Shown here in pieces: positions 60,801 through 64,000 of a stretch of 64,000 nucleotides of DNA (its first letter is position 1; the number at the start of each line of letters is the position of its first letter). This stretch comes from Puffinus mauretanicus (Eukaryota > Chordata > Aves > Procellariiformes > Procellariidae), in contig JAJKFH010003256.1 in NCBI GenBank assembly GCA_023333565.1, forward strand, positions 744,001-808,000, read 5' to 3'. The position numbers and the translations under genes were made by a program. Under the pieces are notes generated by a model. It was not told where the DNA came from. It saw only the letters and a program-made list of their open reading frames with translations, and searched no databases.

Positions 60801-63800
60801 ACAGGAAGGAGACTGTAGGAGGAAATAGGATTAATTGTTGTGATGACCTTTAAGCGGAAACAGCGATGCACAGGGAGAAAGCGTCACGGTTGTATAGGCT
60901 AGCTGCTGTTACTTGCCTGTGATTTTAGGCAAGAATATTTAAGAACAGATTAAATAAACTGAAGAAGATTAGGGCTACAGCTTTGTGATGACATATTTTC
61001 TTTTCCTTTACTCCAGATGTCAGCGAGCCAGAAGTATAATTTCTTGGATGTGTTCCCTAAAGTAACATGCAAGTCTCCCAAGGAAGTATTAGAAATGGAG
61101 ACACTTGGGAAGCAATCTGGGGATGCTTCAGACCCAGGAATGGATGAGGAGGAATTTTGCAGTGAGGCTTTCCAGAGACCTTTCCAGTATCTGAAAAGAT
61201 TTGAGCAGGGGTACAATCTGGACACATTCTGTTACAAAGCGCACTCTGTGGAAGGGAACCCGGCAGAATGCCTGCAGCAGTTCCTCCTGCACTGTGGGAT
61301 CACAGATCCCTCCTGGTCAGAACTCCGAAACTTCACATGGTTTCTCAATGTTCAGTTGAGAGACTGTGAAGCTTCTGTCTTTTGCAATCCTGACTTTGTC
61401 CAGGACACTTTGCAAGGTTTCAAAAACTTTGTCGTTACCTTCATGATTTTAATGGCAAGGGATTTTGCAACACCCTCCCTAAACATTTCTGATCAAAGTT
61501 CCGGAAGGCGGTTCTCCAACCTGGAGAACGTTGCAGAAGAAGATCTTCTGCCTTTCCGCATTCGGAAAAGGTGGGAGTCTGAGCCTCATCCATATTTGTT
61601 TTTCAATGAAGATCGTGTGTCCATGACATTCATTGGCTTCCACTTTCAGCCTCGTGGCTGTGGCGGTGTTGATGCTATTAATCCTTTGAATAGCAACATT
61701 ATCAAGAAAAATGTCATGACTTCACGGTTGTACAATGGCTTGTTACTCCAAAGAGTTCCCTTCAATGTTCCATTTGATCAGTTGCCTCGTCACGAGAAGC
61801 TAGAGAAGCTTTGCATGGTTTTGGGAATCCCCTGGGTAACAGACCCTGATGAGACATATGAACTCACAACAGACAACGTGCTAAAAATCTTGGCTATTGA
61901 GATGCGATTCAGATGCAACATCCCAGTTGTCATCATGGGAGAAACAGGCTGTGGGAAAACCAGACTCATAAAGTTTCTGTGCAAGTTACGCAGAAGCTGT
62001 GTAGAGGTAGAGAACATGAAGCTTGTAAAAGTTCATGGAGGTACTACTGCAGAGATGATTTATGCCAGGATCAAAGAAGCAGAAGCCCTTGCTAAAACCA
62101 ATAAGGAGCAGCATGGGTTGGACACGGTCCTGTTTTTCGATGAAGCCAACACAACAGAGGCTGTAAGCAGCATCAAGGAAGTTCTGTGTGATCACACAGT
62201 GCAGGGGAAGCCTTTGGTCTCTTGCTCTGGCTTGCAGATCATAGCAGCCTGCAACCCTTATCGTAAGCACACACCAAAGATGATTCAACGCTTGGAATTA
62301 GCTGGGTTGGGCTACCGTGTCAAAGCAGATGAGACGAGGGATAAGCTTGGATCAATTCCACTGAGACAGCTTGTGTACCGGGTCCATGCACTCCCACCCA
62401 GCATGATCCCATTAGTGTGGGATTTTGGGCAGCTGAACAACTTAACTGAAAAAATGTATATACAGCAGATTGTACAGAGAGTTACTGAACACATCCCAAT
62501 GAGGCAGTCTGAAGCAGAGGTAATTACAGATGTGCTTTTTGCTTCCCAGCAATACATGAGGCAGAGGGACGATGAATGCAGCTTTGTCAGCCTGCGGGAT
62601 GTGGAACGCTGCATGGAAGTTTTCAAGTGGTTTCACAAGCACAGTGAACTACTGCTGAGAGAACTGGAGAAGTACCTTGCCGAGAAGAGAGCTCCAAAGA
62701 GCACTGTTGAGAGAAACAACATTATCTGGTCCTTAGTGCTGGCAGTCGGGGTCTGCTATCATGCATCCTTGGAAAAGAAGGAGGCATACAGGAGTGCTAT
62801 CAGCCAGGTCCTTCCAAAACCTTATGATACCCAGAAAAAGATTTTGGAAGAAATCTCCCTGATGCAGGACTTATTCCTGAGTGGTGTGCACCTCCGAGAT
62901 ACCATAGCAAGAAACTTGGCCTTGAAGGAAAATGTCTTTATGATGGTCATCTGCATTGAGTTGAAAATCCCTCTTTTTCTTGTTGGGAAGCCTGGGAGCT
63001 CCAAATCCCTTGCAAAAACCATTGTGGCTGATGCTATGCAGGGCCAAGCAGCTCATTCAGATTTGTTCAAGGACCTGAAGCAGATCCATCTAGTGTCTTT
63101 TCAGTGCAGTCCTCTCTCCACTCCAGAAGGAATCATAGGCACTTTCAAGCACTGTGCTCGATTCCAGGAAGGGAAGAACTTGGAGGAGTATGTCTCAGTG
63201 GTGGTTTTGGATGAGATTGGGCTGGCAGAAGACTCTCCCAAAATGCCCTTGAAGACTTTGCATCCACTTTTGGAAGATGGCTGCATAGATGATGTCCCTC
63301 TTCCTCACAAAAAGGTTGGCTTCATCGGGATTTCCAACTGGGCTTTGGATCCTGCTAAAATGAATCGAGGCATCTTTGTCTCACGTGGTGACCCCAGCAA
63401 AGAAGAGCTCATAGAAAGTGCGAAGGGGATTTGTTGCTCAGCACGAGGTGCTTTGCAGAAGGTCGAACAGTATTTTTGTCACTTTGCAGATGCATATGAA
63501 AATATTTGCAAGGCCCAAGACAGGGAATTCTTTGGTCTGCGTGACTACTACAGCCTCATAAAGATGTTTTTTGCCTTAGCTAAGAGCTCCAAAAGTGAGC
63601 CGACACCTCAGGACATAGCTGAAGTTGTTCTTCGTAACTTTGGTGGCAAAGATGATGTCAATGCCTTGGAAATATTCACCTCACAGTTACCAGAAAAAGG
63701 AGAAATACGTGCTCGTGATATCAGTAGAATTGAGCTGGTACGACAAAACATTTACAGCAGTGGTCAGGATGGTGATTGCAGGTACCTGCTTGTGTTGACT

Positions 63801-64000
63801 GAGAATTATGCAGCACTGCAAATCCTCCAGCAAGCTTTTTTTACTGCCCGGCAACAGCCAGAAATTATCTTTGGCTCCAGTTTCCCTAAGGACCAAGAGT
63901 ATACCCAGATATGCAGGAACATCAACCGCGTGAAGGTCTGCATGGAAACTGGCCAAATGGTTGTGCTCCTCAACTTGCAGAACCTTTATGAAAGCCTCTA
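36898..64000 (+). CDS. RNF213: RNF213 (mysterin), partial: N-terminal arm to AAA4
   Basis: RNF213 is a giant AAA+ ATPase and E3 ubiquitin ligase that coats lipid droplets and intracellular pathogens; human variants predispose to moyamoya disease. Coding exons: 36898-37006, 39313-39527, 40053-40739, 41399-41580, 42922-43080, 43360-43553, 43777-44057, 45200-45468, 46478-46666, 47189-47387, 48063-48118, 48403-48556, 49057-49212, 49885-49983, 51060-51182, 51594-51774, 52378-52551, 52831-52989, 53266-53888, 54192-54357, 54989-55206, 55776-55916, 56125-56286, 56738-57878, 59593-59786, 60186-60338, 61017 to beyond 64000. About 3122 residues are present and the frame is intact. The N terminus is a CxxC...CxxC zinc-ribbon-like motif, then a basic KKRRNEAKK and a low-complexity acidic region, helical arm and linker. 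The AAA core follows, with P-loops noted separately. The window ends in exon 27, so AAA5-6 and the RING are outside. Intron 2 of the gene carries a solo LTR; other introns carry CR1 pieces. Confidence 0.96.
37394..37904 (+). mobile_element. solo LTR, avian ERVL-like endogenous retrovirus
   Basis: A 511-bp element beginning TGTCTTGG and ending CCACAACA lies between the first two RNF213 coding exons, in the sense direction. It has a TATAAA at 37649-37654 and an AT-rich patch before the 3' part, as expected for U3-R-U5. Its sequence closely resembles an LTR family I recognise as abundant in neoavian birds. No internal retroviral sequence is present. The expected short direct target repeat is absent; the flanks instead form an inverted repeat. 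Confidence 0.85.
41675..41740 (+). repeat. two-copy 33-bp tandem duplication
   Basis: Two nearly identical 33-base copies sit side by side (41675-41707 and 41708-41740), each starting TAGGTCTGCATG and including TTGGATATGTGGAA. They lie about 95 bp after an RNF213 exon, in the same intron as the large CR1. Confidence 0.9.
41912..42515 (-). mobile_element. CR1 LINE 3' fragment, relatively well preserved
   Basis: The minus strand reads as the C-terminal part of the CR1 ORF2 reverse-transcriptase protein. A long open stretch (about 42360 down to 42001) has the typical order [35 protein letters not shown] and [15 protein letters not shown], and it is followed by the CR1 3' end with ATTCTATGA-type repeats. 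A one-base insertion near 42350 breaks the frame. The copy is truncated at its 5' end, cannot move on its own, and lies antisense in an RNF213 intron. Confidence 0.93.
45571..45812 (-). mobile_element. older CR1 LINE 3' fragment
   Basis: The segment contains diverged but recognisable CR1 antisense landmarks in order: tggaggtctctggtccagcc, cctcctgctcaaagcag, then aactccagggatgaagattg and cacaacctctc. The coding part is badly decayed. It lies just downstream of an RNF213 exon that ends at 45468. Confidence 0.8.
57857..59607 (+). other. RNF213 AAA2 P-loop, split by an intron
   Basis: The codons for SSKRAGVG end exon 24 at 57878 and KSLYVKR starts the next exon at 59593. The Walker A motif RAGVGKS is therefore encoded across a 1.7-kb intron. 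In known RNF213 structures this module binds ATP but is not thought to be a main catalytic site. Confidence 0.75.
58290..58560 (+). mobile_element. ancient CR1/L3-like LINE fragment
   Basis: The order aggaggtggttcttcaaaca, ttaaattgtggaaccc, aaagctttacacagg, aaaaagtgattagata and catccatcaagggc resembles the 3' end of old amniote CR1/L3 elements. It is strongly diverged and has no open frame. The assignment is from pattern memory only. Confidence 0.5.
59921..60140 (+). mobile_element. CR1 LINE 3' end
   Basis: Typical CR1 sense landmarks occur in order: ggttgaactctggaacaggt, tgcccacagaagctgtagag, tctccaacc, then ggttggacaaggtgctctcc and a terminal atgattctgtga. The 3' end stops only about 45 bp before the RNF213 exon that starts at 60186. 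Confidence 0.85.
61938..62144 (+). other. RNF213 AAA3 Walker A and Walker B
   Basis: GETGCGKT is encoded at 61938-61961 and the hydrophobic LFF followed by Asp-Glu (DEANTTEA) at 62130-62153, with the DE pair at 62139-62144. All catalytic residues expected of an active ATPase site are present. Confidence 0.9.
62985..63215 (+). other. RNF213 AAA4 Walker A and Walker B
   Basis: GKPGSSKS is encoded at 62985-63008. [12 protein letters not shown] begins at 63198, with the Asp-Glu pair at 63210-63215. This is the second active ATPase module of the family and is intact. Confidence 0.9.

Overview
The window is nuclear DNA of an amniote, almost certainly a bird. It shows spliced genes with GT-AG introns, CpG-island promoters, several CR1 LINE fragments, ancient MIR remnants, a solo LTR that resembles LTRs I know from neoavian genomes, and a very GC-rich block with introns often below 150 bp. 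Five protein genes were identified by reading exons against remembered vertebrate relatives. No database search was possible, so exon ends rest on splice signals, reading phase and protein similarity.

Layout. 1-297: CpG-rich, probably divergent promoter. 298-13519 (+): CCDC40, 20 coding exons, motile-cilium axoneme ruler. 13976-20665 (+): GAA, lysosomal acid alpha-glucosidase, 19 coding exons. 21840-25409 (-): SGSH, lysosomal sulfamidase, 8 exons. 25874-33264 (+): SLC26A11, sulfate/anion transporter, 16 coding exons, head to head with SGSH. 34100-36560: intergenic DNA and the RNF213 CpG island, with interferon-response-like and octamer motifs. 36898-64000 (+): RNF213, giant interferon-linked AAA+ E3 ligase. 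Twenty-seven coding exons are present; the last is a very large exon that runs off the window, so the RING/E3 part is outside.

All five reading frames close exon by exon with no frameshift or internal stop. The genes therefore look intact: about 1068, 880, 502 and 591 residues, plus at least 3122 residues of RNF213. In mammals EIF4A3 and CARD14 lie between GAA and SGSH; here GAA and SGSH converge with only about 0.6 kb between their poly(A) signals.

The central block GAA-SGSH-SLC26A11 groups two lysosomal hydrolases with a sulfate-handling transporter. The SGSH/SLC26A11 promoter has an M-box/CLEAR-like site, the CCDC40 upstream region has a CLEAR-like site and a perfect RFX X-box, and the RNF213 promoter has paired ISRE-like sites. 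These cis signals are the most informative non-coding features. I saw no sign of a wholly new gene system; the notable points are regulatory motifs, repeats, splice oddities and synteny.
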